Shown: positions 47,543-55,964 of the stretch, piece by piece
How the letters are laid out: each line of letters opens with the position of its first letter
Numbering within the stretch: position 1 is the first letter of the stretch
Source of the DNA: Staphylococcus sp. MI 10-1553
Lineage (GTDB): Bacteria > Bacillota > Bacilli > Staphylococcales > Staphylococcaceae
DNA: 64,000 nucleotides
Direction: 5' to 3'
NCBI RefSeq assembly: GCF_010365305.1
Contig: NZ_CP048279.1
Span: forward strand, 2,480,001-2,544,000
Program-made: the position numbers and the translations under genes
Notes under the pieces: generated by a model
Seen by the model: the letters and a program-made list of their open reading frames with translations, nothing else
The model's database searches: none
What the model was told of the DNA's origin: nothing

Positions 47543-48190
47543 TTAATTTTTGTGAATACTTACTTCAGCGTTCATGCCTGGAACAACACCGTTAGAAGGT
47601 TGGCTGTTTAATTTGATTTTAACAGGCACCACTTGTGTCACCTTTGTATAGTTGCCGTCACTATTCGATGATGGCATTAATGAAAAGCTTGAGGCAGTCG
47701 CATGACCGATTTGATCGACTTTACCTTTCACTTTTGCGTCTTGACCGTCAATCGTAACATCTACATCTTGGCCGTTTTGAACGTCTTTTACTTCTGTTTC
47801 GTCAATATTTGCTGTGATATATAAGTCGTCGAGGTCATAAGCATAAGCAATCGGTTGACCTGCTTGCGCGATACCGTCTTCTTGGCCATCTAATTTTGCG
47901 ATAGTCCCTGCTTTAGGCATCGTAATAGTCATCGTTTGTGGTTCTTCACCTTGACTAGCACCTTGTACTTTCGCTACAGTATCCCCTTTTTTCAATGTGT
48001 CGCCTTCACGTACATCTAAGCTACTAATTTTTCCTGACGCTGGACTTGCAATTTTAATTTGATCCCCATCTACTTGTGCGTTATCTGTTTTAATATAGTT
48101 AACTGATTGATTGTAGAAATAAAATCCTACAACACCAATGATAATTAACACAATAATCGTAACAATGTTAATCATGACTAGTTTCTTCAT
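47543..48190 (-). CDS. HlyD/EmrA-type membrane fusion protein
   Basis: 215 residues: one N-terminal transmembrane helix (MINIVTIIVLIIIGVVGFYF), then a barrel-sandwich hybrid/lipoyl-like domain (IKIASPASGKISSLDVREGD) and a beta-barrel half (VTQVVPVKIKLNSQPSNGVV). It is short for the family, with no long coiled coil, fitting a Gram-positive cell without outer membrane. It partners the EmrB-like transporter. ATG at 48190 follows GGGAG. Confidence 0.88.
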   Translation of the reverse strand: MKKLVMINIVTIIVLIIIGVVGFYFYNQSVNYIKTDNAQVDGDQIKIASPASGKISSLDVREGDTLKKGDTVAKVQGASQGEEPQTMTITMPKAGTIAKLDGQEDGIAQAGQPIAYAYDLDDLYITANIDETEVKDVQNGQDVDVTIDGQDAKVKGKVDQIGHATASSFSLMPSSNSDGNYTKVTQVVPVKIKLNSQPSNGVVPGMNAEVSIHKN

Positions 48191-48316
48191 TTTCTCTACT
48201 CCCTTTCTCAATAAATTGAACTCCTGTATTATAAGTCAATTCACTCTGAAAAAATACAGACAATCATTTCAAATGTGTCGGATTGAAAATTATATTATAA
48301 TAACATTGGTGATAAT

Positions 48317-48880
48317 ATGGTCAAAACAAAATCAAAAGCAAGACGTCGTATTGTGAAAGCAATGATTGAATTATTAAAAACAGAACCCCTTGATGAGATT
48401 ACGATTAAACAGATTTGTGCAGAGAGTGGCGTACATCGTTCAACGTTTTACGCCCAATTTGAAGATAAATATCAATTGTTTGAAGTTTTGACGACGTATC
48501 ATATGGCAAAGTATGAAAAGCTTATTTTGTATACGTCAAAAGTGATTGATTCTTACCCGTTAGAAGAGGTGAAAACGCGTATCATCAAAACATTTCGTCT
48601 ACTGTTTAAATATATGAAACGCCACCAAACCTTTTTCACGACCATTATCGTGACACAACCGCAATTAAAAGCCATTCATCAATATTTACAATTTACGCGT
48701 CAAGCTTATGAAAAGTTATTAAATCAACTGCCTCAACTTCAACAATCCAAATATTTTATCAACTATACGATTGGCGGTGAACTTGCGCTCATTTACAGTT
48801 GGCTCATGCAAGGTTGCCAAGAATCCCCTAACGATATGGCACAAATTTTGTATTCTAACATTATTAAAACGAGAAGATAG
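48317..48880 (+). CDS. TetR-family transcriptional regulator
   Basis: 187 residues. An N-terminal TetR helix-turn-helix, KTEPLDEITIKQICAESGVH followed by RSTFYAQFEDK (residues about 17-47), precedes an all-helical ligand domain of the DUF/TetR_C_33 kind. It is divergent from the emrAB-like operon, with a 126-base shared control region that contains a loose CAATC...GATTG dyad at 48261-48285. It likely represses the efflux genes until a ligand binds. Confidence 0.87.
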   Translation: MVKTKSKARRRIVKAMIELLKTEPLDEITIKQICAESGVHRSTFYAQFEDKYQLFEVLTTYHMAKYEKLILYTSKVIDSYPLEEVKTRIIKTFRLLFKYMKRHQTFFTTIIVTQPQLKAIHQYLQFTRQAYEKLLNQLPQLQQSKYFINYTIGGELALIYSWLMQGCQESPNDMAQILYSNIIKTRR

Positions 48881-48984
48881 TTTCACTGTCGGACATGACA
48901 CACATGTGATACAATCCAACTTGACCTACATGATACACAGCTTTGTCGAACCTTTAATAAAGAAGAAAAGTGAGGTTATGCATC

Positions 48985-50154
48985 ATGGCTTCCACCTCCA
49001 AAAAGCAACGTATCATTGAGTTAGATGCGTTGCGTGGGATAAGTTTGTTTGGTATTTTACTCATGAATATTTTAGTATTTAGTTTTCCTTATGAGCATGT
49101 CCGCTTAGACGTCGCACTCCAAGGCGTCAATGGCTTTTTGTTTCGAGTGGTGTCATTACTCGTCATCGATTCATTTTATCCGATTTTCTCATTCTTATTC
49201 GGATTCAGTTTGATGCTCATTTATAACAGTACACAACAACGCGGTATCGCTTTTAAACCCGTGATGATACGACGGCTTATTTTTTTGGCGTTTCTCGGGT
49301 TACTCCACGGCTTTTTCTTATATTCAGGAGACATTCTATTTACATATGCGGTGATGGGCTTTGGCGCGATGTGGTGCACAAAAGTTTCTGTTAAAATATT
49401 AAAAAAAGCCGCTATCATTTTGTTTACAATAAAAGTGGTCATTGGGGGCTTGCCCTTTCTCATCATGGGATGGATGACAAAAGCGAAATTACCGCTCAGT
49501 GGTGGGACTCAGGCAGAATTGAACGCCGTGTTACAAGCTAAAACAAGTGTGCATTATACCGACTTCTTCCTTTATAATGCACAAGATAACTTCGGTAACA
49601 TTGCTACAACACTGACGCTTGATTGGCTCGATATTTTTCCTTATTTATTGTTAGGGATGGCAGCGATGAAAGGCAATTTAGTCACGTGGGTCAAGCGACA
49701 TCCGACACGTACGACACAATGGGGCAGTCTTTTTATCGTTATCGGGCTTCTCGTAAAATTCATAGGTGCATACGTCATCACGAACCCTGGCTATATGATG
49801 TTCAGTTTTACAGTGGGCGGTCCGTTATTATCTGTCGGTATCGTACTTCTCTTTTTCCATATCATGCAATATCCAACAGCTCAAAAGTTACTTGATCCGT
49901 TTCGCTACCCTGGAAAAATGAGTTTATCCGTGTATTTATCTCAAACGCTTGTCTGTGTGTTCTTTTTTGCAGGTTTCGGTCTTGGCTTTTATAACCATTT
50001 GTCCCTTTATCAAACTTATCTTTTTGCGCTCGCACTCTTCTTCGTGCAAGTCGTTGTTTGTTATGTCTATCAACGTCAATTCACACAAGGTCCAATCGAA
50101 TGGGTGTGGCGGAAAATCACATACTTCGGAGTTAAAACATTGTCAGCAAAATAA
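48985..50154 (+). CDS. DUF418 (YeiB-like) membrane protein
   Basis: 389 residues, about ten helices. The N-terminal part begins RIIELDALRGISLFGILLMN (the YeiB/acyltransferase-3-like start) and the C-terminal DUF418 domain includes RYPGKMSLSVYLSQTLVC and GPIEWVWRKITYFG. Function unknown, possibly transport or modification of an envelope compound. ATG at 48985 follows GAGGT; the earlier GTG (48970) is not needed. Confidence 0.85.
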   Translation: MASTSKKQRIIELDALRGISLFGILLMNILVFSFPYEHVRLDVALQGVNGFLFRVVSLLVIDSFYPIFSFLFGFSLMLIYNSTQQRGIAFKPVMIRRLIFLAFLGLLHGFFLYSGDILFTYAVMGFGAMWCTKVSVKILKKAAIILFTIKVVIGGLPFLIMGWMTKAKLPLSGGTQAELNAVLQAKTSVHYTDFFLYNAQDNFGNIATTLTLDWLDIFPYLLLGMAAMKGNLVTWVKRHPTRTTQWGSLFIVIGLLVKFIGAYVITNPGYMMFSFTVGGPLLSVGIVLLFFHIMQYPTAQKLLDPFRYPGKMSLSVYLSQTLVCVFFFAGFGLGFYNHLSLYQTYLFALALFFVQVVVCYVYQRQFTQGPIEWVWRKITYFGVKTLSAK

Positions 50155-50167
50155 GCTCAAATGTTAA

Positions 50168-50226
50168 ACAGGCCTGTTCGATCATTCATAGTCGCTACGC
50201 TATCAATGTGAACAGGCCCTTTTATT
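50168..50226 (+). terminator. Terminator after the DUF418 gene
   Basis: AACAGGCCTGTTC arm pairs with GAACAGGCC across a long loop, followed by CTTTTATT. Confidence 0.8.
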
Positions 50227-50390
50227 GGAGAACTTTTTGAAAATGAAAAACACAAAATGATATGTTTACTATCATATCTTTTGCTTATTCCTACTGTACC
50301 ATGTTTTGAATCATTTTGGGATACAATGATTAAAAATTTATTAATTTTTTATGAATTGTCTCACAAAAGATGTAAGATTGACACATGTTT

Positions 50391-50951
50391 TTAGTCGGTT
50401 GCCTCAAGATAAAAATCACGCTTCAAGCATTCATAATAATTTAGACTTACATAATGCCCTTCATCTATTTCATCTTCATGTTTGACGCCAACGAAACGAA
50501 ACCCCGCTTTTTCTGCAACACGATTACTACCAATATTAAGTACATTCGCACGCAATTCTAATTTATTGAGGTCATAATCCGTAAATGCAATATCGCATAA
50601 TTTGCGTACTGCAGCTGTCGTTATCCCTTGACCATTTTCACTTTTCGCAAGCCAGTAACCGACTTCTGCCTTACGTATTTTTTCATTCCAAGCATGCAAA
50701 TCAATTGTCCCAATGAGTTGATCTTGTTTATAAATCAAGAAAAATAGCGCTTTCCCCTCTGCAACTAAGCTTAAAGTTTGTTGCATAAATGCCGCTTCTT
50801 CTTCCACAGAGGACATCGTTTCAGCCCATGGTAAAAATATTTTGAGATGGTCTCGATTTTGCTCAACGACTTCATAAAGTTTTGGTGCATATGTCAACGT
50901 TGGGTAAACAAAATCAATGTCGTCATTCACAGCGAGCCTAAAATGTTGCAT
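50391..50951 (-). CDS. GNAT acetyltransferase, RimJ/RimL type
   Basis: 186 residues of the ribosomal-protein-Ser-acetyltransferase-like group: FLIYKQDQLIGTIDLHAWN, then VGYWLAKSENGQGITTAAVR (acetyl-CoA loop) and KLELRANVLNIGSNRVAEKAG, ending GFRFVG. The substrate may be a protein N-terminus or an amine. ATG at 50951 follows AAGGGGTG; GTG 50960 is possible. Confidence 0.85.
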   Translation of the reverse strand: MQHFRLAVNDDIDFVYPTLTYAPKLYEVVEQNRDHLKIFLPWAETMSSVEEEAAFMQQTLSLVAEGKALFFLIYKQDQLIGTIDLHAWNEKIRKAEVGYWLAKSENGQGITTAAVRKLCDIAFTDYDLNKLELRANVLNIGSNRVAEKAGFRFVGVKHEDEIDEGHYVSLNYYECLKRDFYLEATD

Positions 50952-51182
50952 CCCACTCACCCCTTATTTTTATTTTTCTGATTATTATACACAAATATAA
51001 CAATTAAAACAATATGTCTTCAAACTGTATTTCACAAGCACTCACATCAATCACAATCTATAAAACGCATTTTTTAATGCAATTTTTCAATTTTTAGGTT
51101 ATCATTTATTTTCCAACAGTCGAAATTCGTTGTTATAAAAAAATAAAACAGGGGTATAAGAATATTCAGGGGTGAAAAAATA

Positions 51183-52634
51183 ATGAAAAAAAAGAATCAA
51201 AAACCTGATCGTGGTGACCTCCAACAAAACCTTTCAGAAAAATTTGTTTGGGCCATTGCTTATGGTTCATGTATCGGTTGGGGTTCGTTCATCTTACCAG
51301 GTGACTGGATTCAATCATCCGGACCTATTGCCGCATCAATCGGTATTTTTATCGGTGCCTTATTAATGATTGTCATCGCGGTAAGTTACGGTGCACTAGT
51401 TGAACGCTTTCCTGTATCAGGTGGCGGCTTTGCATTTAGCTTTTTAGGATTCGGACGTTATGTCAGCTTTTTCTCAGCATGGTTTTTGACGTTTGGATAC
51501 ATATGTGTCGTAGCGTTAAATGCGACAGCTTTCAGTTTATTAATCAAGTTTTTACTGCCAGATGTGATTGAATTTGGCAAACTTTATACGATTGCAGGTT
51601 GGGATGTCTACATTACTGAAATTTTAATTGCATCTATCCTTTTACTCGTTTTTATGTTGATTGCGATTAAAGGAGCAAGCGTTTCAGGTTCATTGCAGTA
51701 TTATTTCTGTGTCGCGATGGTCGTTGTCGTCGTCCTACTCTTTATCGGATCATTCTTCGGTTCAAACTATTCATTAGAAAATTTAAAACCATATAACGGG
51801 ACACATTATGGTTGGTTCCAAGCGATTATTATGATTGTCGCTGTCGCACCGTGGGCCTATGTCGGTTTCGATAATATCCCACAAACTGCAGAAGAATTTG
51901 ATTTCTCACCGAATAAAACATTTAAATTAATCGTTTATAGTTTACTTGCAGCGAGCATGACATATATAATGATGATTTTATATACAGGTTGGTTGTCTGG
52001 TGGCAGTAGCGACTTATGGTTGACAGGTTCTGTAACGCGAGAAGCATTCGGTACGATTGGACTTGGCGTACTTAGTATTGCAATCATCATGGGGATTTTC
52101 ACAGGTTTAAACGGCTTTTTATTAAGCTCAAGCCGTCTGTTATTCTCAATGGGTCGCTCAGGCATTATGCCGTCGTTATTTAGTAAATTACACAAAAGAT
52201 ATAAAACACCATACGTTGCGATTATATTCTTGGTTGCGCTTACATTGATTGCGCCATGGTTAGGCCGTACCGCGTTAACATGGATTGTCGATATGTCATC
52301 TACAGGAGTGTCTATCGCTTACCTTGTGACATGTCTTGCAGCAGCGAAATTGTTTAGCTTTAATAAAAATAGTCAAACATACGGACCGGTATATAAAGTC
52401 TTTGCGATTATCGGCTCAATTTTTGCCTTTATCTTTTTACTGTTATTATTGTTACCATTTTCACCGGCGTCGTTATCTATGCCATCATATATTGCGTTAG
52501 GTGGTTGGACGATTCTCGGATTGGTGTTCTTCTTTATTCGTTTTCCAAAATTACGTCGTATGGATAAAGATGAGTTGACACAATTGATTTTGGATACAAG
52601 AAAACGTGATGTTGAAAAAATGATAGAGGAATAA
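51183..52634 (+). CDS. APC-superfamily amino-acid permease
   Basis: 483 residues, about 12 helices. Start KFVWAIAYGSCIGWGSFILP (the Gly-rich unwound helix 1 of APC transporters), then LVERFPVSGGGFAFSFLGFG and VAPWAYVGFDNIPQTAEEF. It probably moves an amino acid or polyamine with a cation; substrate unclear. ATG at 51183 follows GGGGTG. Repeat copy C lies directly downstream. Confidence 0.88.
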   Translation: MKKKNQKPDRGDLQQNLSEKFVWAIAYGSCIGWGSFILPGDWIQSSGPIAASIGIFIGALLMIVIAVSYGALVERFPVSGGGFAFSFLGFGRYVSFFSAWFLTFGYICVVALNATAFSLLIKFLLPDVIEFGKLYTIAGWDVYITEILIASILLLVFMLIAIKGASVSGSLQYYFCVAMVVVVVLLFIGSFFGSNYSLENLKPYNGTHYGWFQAIIMIVAVAPWAYVGFDNIPQTAEEFDFSPNKTFKLIVYSLLAASMTYIMMILYTGWLSGGSSDLWLTGSVTREAFGTIGLGVLSIAIIMGIFTGLNGFLLSSSRLLFSMGRSGIMPSLFSKLHKRYKTPYVAIIFLVALTLIAPWLGRTALTWIVDMSSTGVSIAYLVTCLAAAKLFSFNKNSQTYGPVYKVFAIIGSIFAFIFLLLLLLPFSPASLSMPSYIALGGWTILGLVFFFIRFPKLRRMDKDELTQLILDTRKRDVEKMIEE

Positions 52635-52689
52635 TGGCTTTTGAAATGTTAGGAGTGCGGGTATGAAAATACTCCATTTTGTATTGATA

Positions 52690-53022
52690 TGATTTTGATT
52701 GAGGACTTGCGCTTCCAGGAGACTTGTCCTTTTGAGTGTTACGATTGCCTCCATGGATTCGCGTTCTTAGGGCTGAACCTTCAACTCAATTCGGCTAGAT
52801 TGAAGTGTATATTTGATGGAAGCCGAACTGGATTTTGGGCACAGTACAGAAATCTCATGTGCAACAAAGATTTCGTAGTACTGCCCCCGCAAGGCTGACT
52901 AGACTTCTCAAAAGCTTGAGTATTGAGAAGTCAGACAGCTACTGCGATAAACAGTAACCACTATTAAAGTGATTAGACGTGATATTGTTTTTTACTTTTC
53001 CCTCAGGAGTCTCATCGATTTT
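52690..53022. repeat. Intergenic repeat, copy C (about 330 bp, inverted relative to copy A)
   Basis: Reverse complement matches copy A along nearly its whole length: GAGACTCCTGAGGG, GTGGTTACTGTTTATCG, the ACTTCTCAA/TTGAGAAGT arms, GGGCAGTACTACGAAAT, GCACATGAGATTTCTGTACT, and the CCGAATTGAGTTGAAGG part. No coding potential beyond chance frames. Confidence 0.85.
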
Positions 53023-53161
53023 GGCATTCTTGTGTTACCAACAAAAAAATTAATCCAATGACTCATATTTCATAAAATCAATAACATCAAACATTTTGTA
53101 ACAAATCAAGATACGTTCACTCATTATTTCAAAATCATTCTTTTTCATATAAGACATAGTT

Positions 53162-53200
53162 AGAGGCTAGGAAATTGAGTTTTCCTAGTCTCTTTGATTT
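53162..53200 (+). terminator. Probable terminator in the APC/DUF423 spacer
   Basis: AGAGGCTAGGAAA pairs with TTTTCCTAGTCTCT, then TTGATTTTAT. A second, minus-oriented GU-containing hairpin for the DUF423 gene lies at about 53272-53300. The rest of 53023-53317 holds nothing I recognise. Confidence 0.75.
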
Positions 53201-53317
53201 TATACGCATCAATGACTTTGAAACAATGGATAAAGTAGCCTTGATTGAGTACGAACTATTTTTGCCATCAAAAAAGACAGACGTTTGCCTGCCTTTTCCA
53301 ACTTGATTCGAATGAAC

Positions 53318-53680
53318 TTATAATTTAAATGCTGCGATGGCAAGCATGAGCCAGCTAATGACAAACAAGATACCGCCAATTGGGGTAATGGCTCCAAGAA
53401 CGCTCACTTGTGTTAAAGATAAAATATACAGTGAACCGCTAAAGAACACGATACCTAAAAACATGAGCCAACCTGCCCAGCCGACGTTAAGATGAAATGC
53501 ACCACCGATAATACCGATTAACACAAGACCTAACCCGTGATACATTTGGTATGTTGTCGCTTTTTCCCATACTGACATATAATGTTCTGATAATTTTCCG
53601 TCTAATGCATGCGCACCGAAAGCCCCTGTACCGACTGCCATTAAAGCGTTCAATGCTCCTAAAATAATAAATACTTTCAC
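53318..53680 (-). CDS. DUF423 membrane protein (YwdK-like)
   Basis: 120 residues with four helices and the DUF423 signature [18 protein letters not shown] at the start. Function unknown. It follows ung and the DUF5327 gene in a leftward operon, as in Bacillus (ywdI-ywdK region). Confidence 0.87.
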   Translation of the reverse strand: MKVFIILGALNALMAVGTGAFGAHALDGKLSEHYMSVWEKATTYQMYHGLGLVLIGIIGGAFHLNVGWAGWLMFLGIVFFSGSLYILSLTQVSVLGAITPIGGILFVISWLMLAIAAFKL

Positions 53681-53707
53681 AACTTTCCCTCCTCATCAAA
53701 GTTACCA

Positions 53708-54031
53708 TTAAAAATCAAAAATTGAAGCACCATTTCCTATTTCATCATCCGTTACCATACGTTGATCAGATGTCGTTTGCGCTGTAGCATTGGAAGATGA
53801 TACTTTACCGCCCATCAGCCTCATCTCTTCATCTGTCACTTGTGTCGACGCTTGCTTTTTCGGTGTGTCGGCTGAAGATGATCGTGATAGTGCACTTGTC
53901 TCTTGCCCCGTATACAGAGCCGTTAAAGCATGAATGGCATACATATGTTTTTCAAATGCTGCATCAGTCGTCGCGGCGTCTGCTTGAACCAATTCGTGTT
54001 CCAACAGTTGAATCAGTTTGTCTTTATTCAT
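53708..54031 (-). CDS. DUF5327 (YwdI-like) protein
   Basis: 107 residues, soluble. N-terminal helices ([20 protein letters not shown]), a Ser/Thr-rich disordered centre and a short conserved C-terminal tail ([12 protein letters not shown]). Function unknown. ATG at 54031 follows AAGGAGG and overlaps the end of ung by 8 bases. Confidence 0.78.
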   Translation of the reverse strand: MNKDKLIQLLEHELVQADAATTDAAFEKHMYAIHALTALYTGQETSALSRSSSADTPKKQASTQVTDEEMRLMGGKVSSSNATAQTTSDQRMVTDDEIGNGASIFDF

Positions 54032-54692
54032 GCGCTTCCTCCTTTTGTTCACACCAATGGATCGGCGCTAAACCTTGTGCTGCAAGATAGGCATTCGTCT
54101 TGGAATACGGTTTAGAACCAAAAAAGCCTCTATGTGCCGACAATGGACTTGGGTGTGGAGATTTAATGACATAATGGCGTGATGTATCAATCAATCGTTC
54201 TTTTTGTTGTGCCGGTCTTCCCCACAATACAAAGACGACACCTTTTTTATGGTCAGATATCGCTTGGATAATTTCATTCGTAAATGTTTCCCAGCCAATA
54301 TCTTTATGTGAATGCGCCTGACCTTGGCGTACTGTCAGCACCGTATTCAATAACAGCACACCTTCTCTCGCCCAATCTTGTAAATGTGGCGAAGTCCGTT
54401 GACAACCAATATCGTCAGCGAGTTCTTGATACATATTGCGCAATGAAGGTGGAAATTTCGCACCCGGCTGTACTGAAAATGCTAAGCCATGCGCTTGATT
54501 CGGGCCATGATAGGGATCTTGTCCTAATATCACTACTTTGACGTTTTCGAATGGCGTGAGGTCAAAAGCTTGATAAATATTCTTACGTTCAGGATAAACA
54601 ATTTGCGTCGTATATTCTTTTTCTAAAAAATCATGCATCGCTTTAAAATCATGTTTTTCTTTAATTTCATGAAATATTGTTGACCAATCCAT
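54024..54692 (-). CDS. ung: Uracil-DNA glycosylase
   Basis: 222-residue family 1 UDG. The catalytic water-activating motif is [18 protein letters not shown] and the C-terminal Leu loop [13 protein letters not shown]; both are intact. It removes uracil from DNA in base-excision repair. ATG at 54692 is chosen because GAGGTG lies six bases upstream; the GTG at 54710 precedes that site. First gene of ung-DUF5327-DUF423. Confidence 0.96.
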   Translation of the reverse strand: MDWSTIFHEIKEKHDFKAMHDFLEKEYTTQIVYPERKNIYQAFDLTPFENVKVVILGQDPYHGPNQAHGLAFSVQPGAKFPPSLRNMYQELADDIGCQRTSPHLQDWAREGVLLLNTVLTVRQGQAHSHKDIGWETFTNEIIQAISDHKKGVVFVLWGRPAQQKERLIDTSRHYVIKSPHPSPLSAHRGFFGSKPYSKTNAYLAAQGLAPIHWCEQKEEAHE

Positions 54693-54880
54693 CTTCTTCA
54701 CCTCAGCCACATTTTAACATAATTTCGCCTGACTCACCGCTTTCATTCAATAAACATTTCTATAGCAGCAGTTCAACACGCATGATAAAATAGGGAACAT
54801 AAGCATATTGTAACGTACAGCAGTTACCACCCTAACATGGAATGATGTAACAGATGTACAATAGGAGGAGTGAATGAACG

Positions 54881-55711
54881 ATGGCTTTGAAAAAAGTATT
54901 AACGATTGCAGGATCAGACACAAGTGCAGGCGCGGGGATGCAAGCCGACTTAAAAACATTTCAAGAGTTAGACACATACGGCATGGTCGCACTTGCGGCA
55001 ATTGTCACAATGGATAAAGAAACTTGGTCACACGATGTCAGCCCTATCCCATTTGATGTGTTCAACAAGCAACTTGAAACAGTTATTAGCGTAGGACCGG
55101 ACGCAGTCAAAACAGGTATGCTCGGTAGCGAAGAAATCATTCAACGTGCTGGAGAAGCATACACAGAATCAGGCGCACAAAATTTCGTAGTAGATCCTGT
55201 CATGGTGTGTAAAGGTGAAAACGAAGTCCTTAACCCGGGAAATACTGAAGAGATGATTAAGTATTTATTACCAAAAGCAACTGTTGCGACACCAAACCTT
55301 TTTGAAGCAGGTCAATTATCAGGCTTGGGTACGTTAAAATCGATTGAAGATATGAAAAAAGCAGCGAAAATCATCCACGAGCAAGGTGCACAACACGTGG
55401 TGATTAAAGGTGGTAAAGCGTTAGATCAAGATAAATCATACGACTTATACTATGATGGCGACAAATTCTATCAATTAACAACGGATATGTTCCAACAAAG
55501 CTATAACCACGGGGCAGGCTGTACATTTGCGGCAGCGACAACAGCCAACTTAGCGAATGGTCAAACACCAAAAGAAGCCGTGATTAATGCGAAAGCGTTC
55601 GTAGCTTCTGCCATTAAAAACGGTTGGAAGATGAACGATTTTGTTGGCCCTGTCGATCACGGTGCAGCAAACCGTATTGAACAAATTGAAGTTGAAGTGA
55701 CAGAAATTTAA
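54881..55711 (+). CDS. pdxK: Pyridoxal/hydroxymethylpyrimidine kinase PdxK (ThiD family)
   Basis: 276-residue ribokinase-fold enzyme: N-terminal LTIAGSDTSAGAGMQADLKT, then VDPVMVCKGENE and the anion-hole/catalytic region YNHGAGCTFAAAT with the Cys known in the S. aureus enzyme. It phosphorylates pyridoxal (and hydroxymethylpyrimidine) for vitamin B6 salvage. AGGAGG precedes the ATG by about 10 bases. It is close to the S. aureus pyridoxal kinase that sits by vraABC; here the lanthipeptide block has entered between them. Confidence 0.93.
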   Translation: MALKKVLTIAGSDTSAGAGMQADLKTFQELDTYGMVALAAIVTMDKETWSHDVSPIPFDVFNKQLETVISVGPDAVKTGMLGSEEIIQRAGEAYTESGAQNFVVDPVMVCKGENEVLNPGNTEEMIKYLLPKATVATPNLFEAGQLSGLGTLKSIEDMKKAAKIIHEQGAQHVVIKGGKALDQDKSYDLYYDGDKFYQLTTDMFQQSYNHGAGCTFAAATTANLANGQTPKEAVINAKAFVASAIKNGWKMNDFVGPVDHGAANRIEQIEVEVTEI

Positions 55712-55906
55712 TTTTCTTCACACTCGTATTCATGCGTAATATTTAAAAACATTATCATCATAAACATGGTTCAAACCTTGATGTATTGTACTTTCTATTT
55801 CTTCATGTTTTATGATAAAAATAAATTATATAAACTATTAAACCTGCAAATCCGACAACCATATAATTGAACACAATAAATATTTTAATTTAATTATATA
55901 CAATTT

Positions 55907-55952
55907 AAAAACAGAAACTTTTATATTTAATTATAAAAGTTTCTGTTTTGAA
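55907..55952. terminator. Strong terminator between pdxK and lanKC
   Basis: A 20-base near-perfect stem (AAAACAGAAACTTTTATA against TATAAAAGTTTCTGTTTT) works in both directions; it ends the leftward lanthipeptide operon. Confidence 0.92.
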
Positions 55953-55964
55953 TTTATTATAATA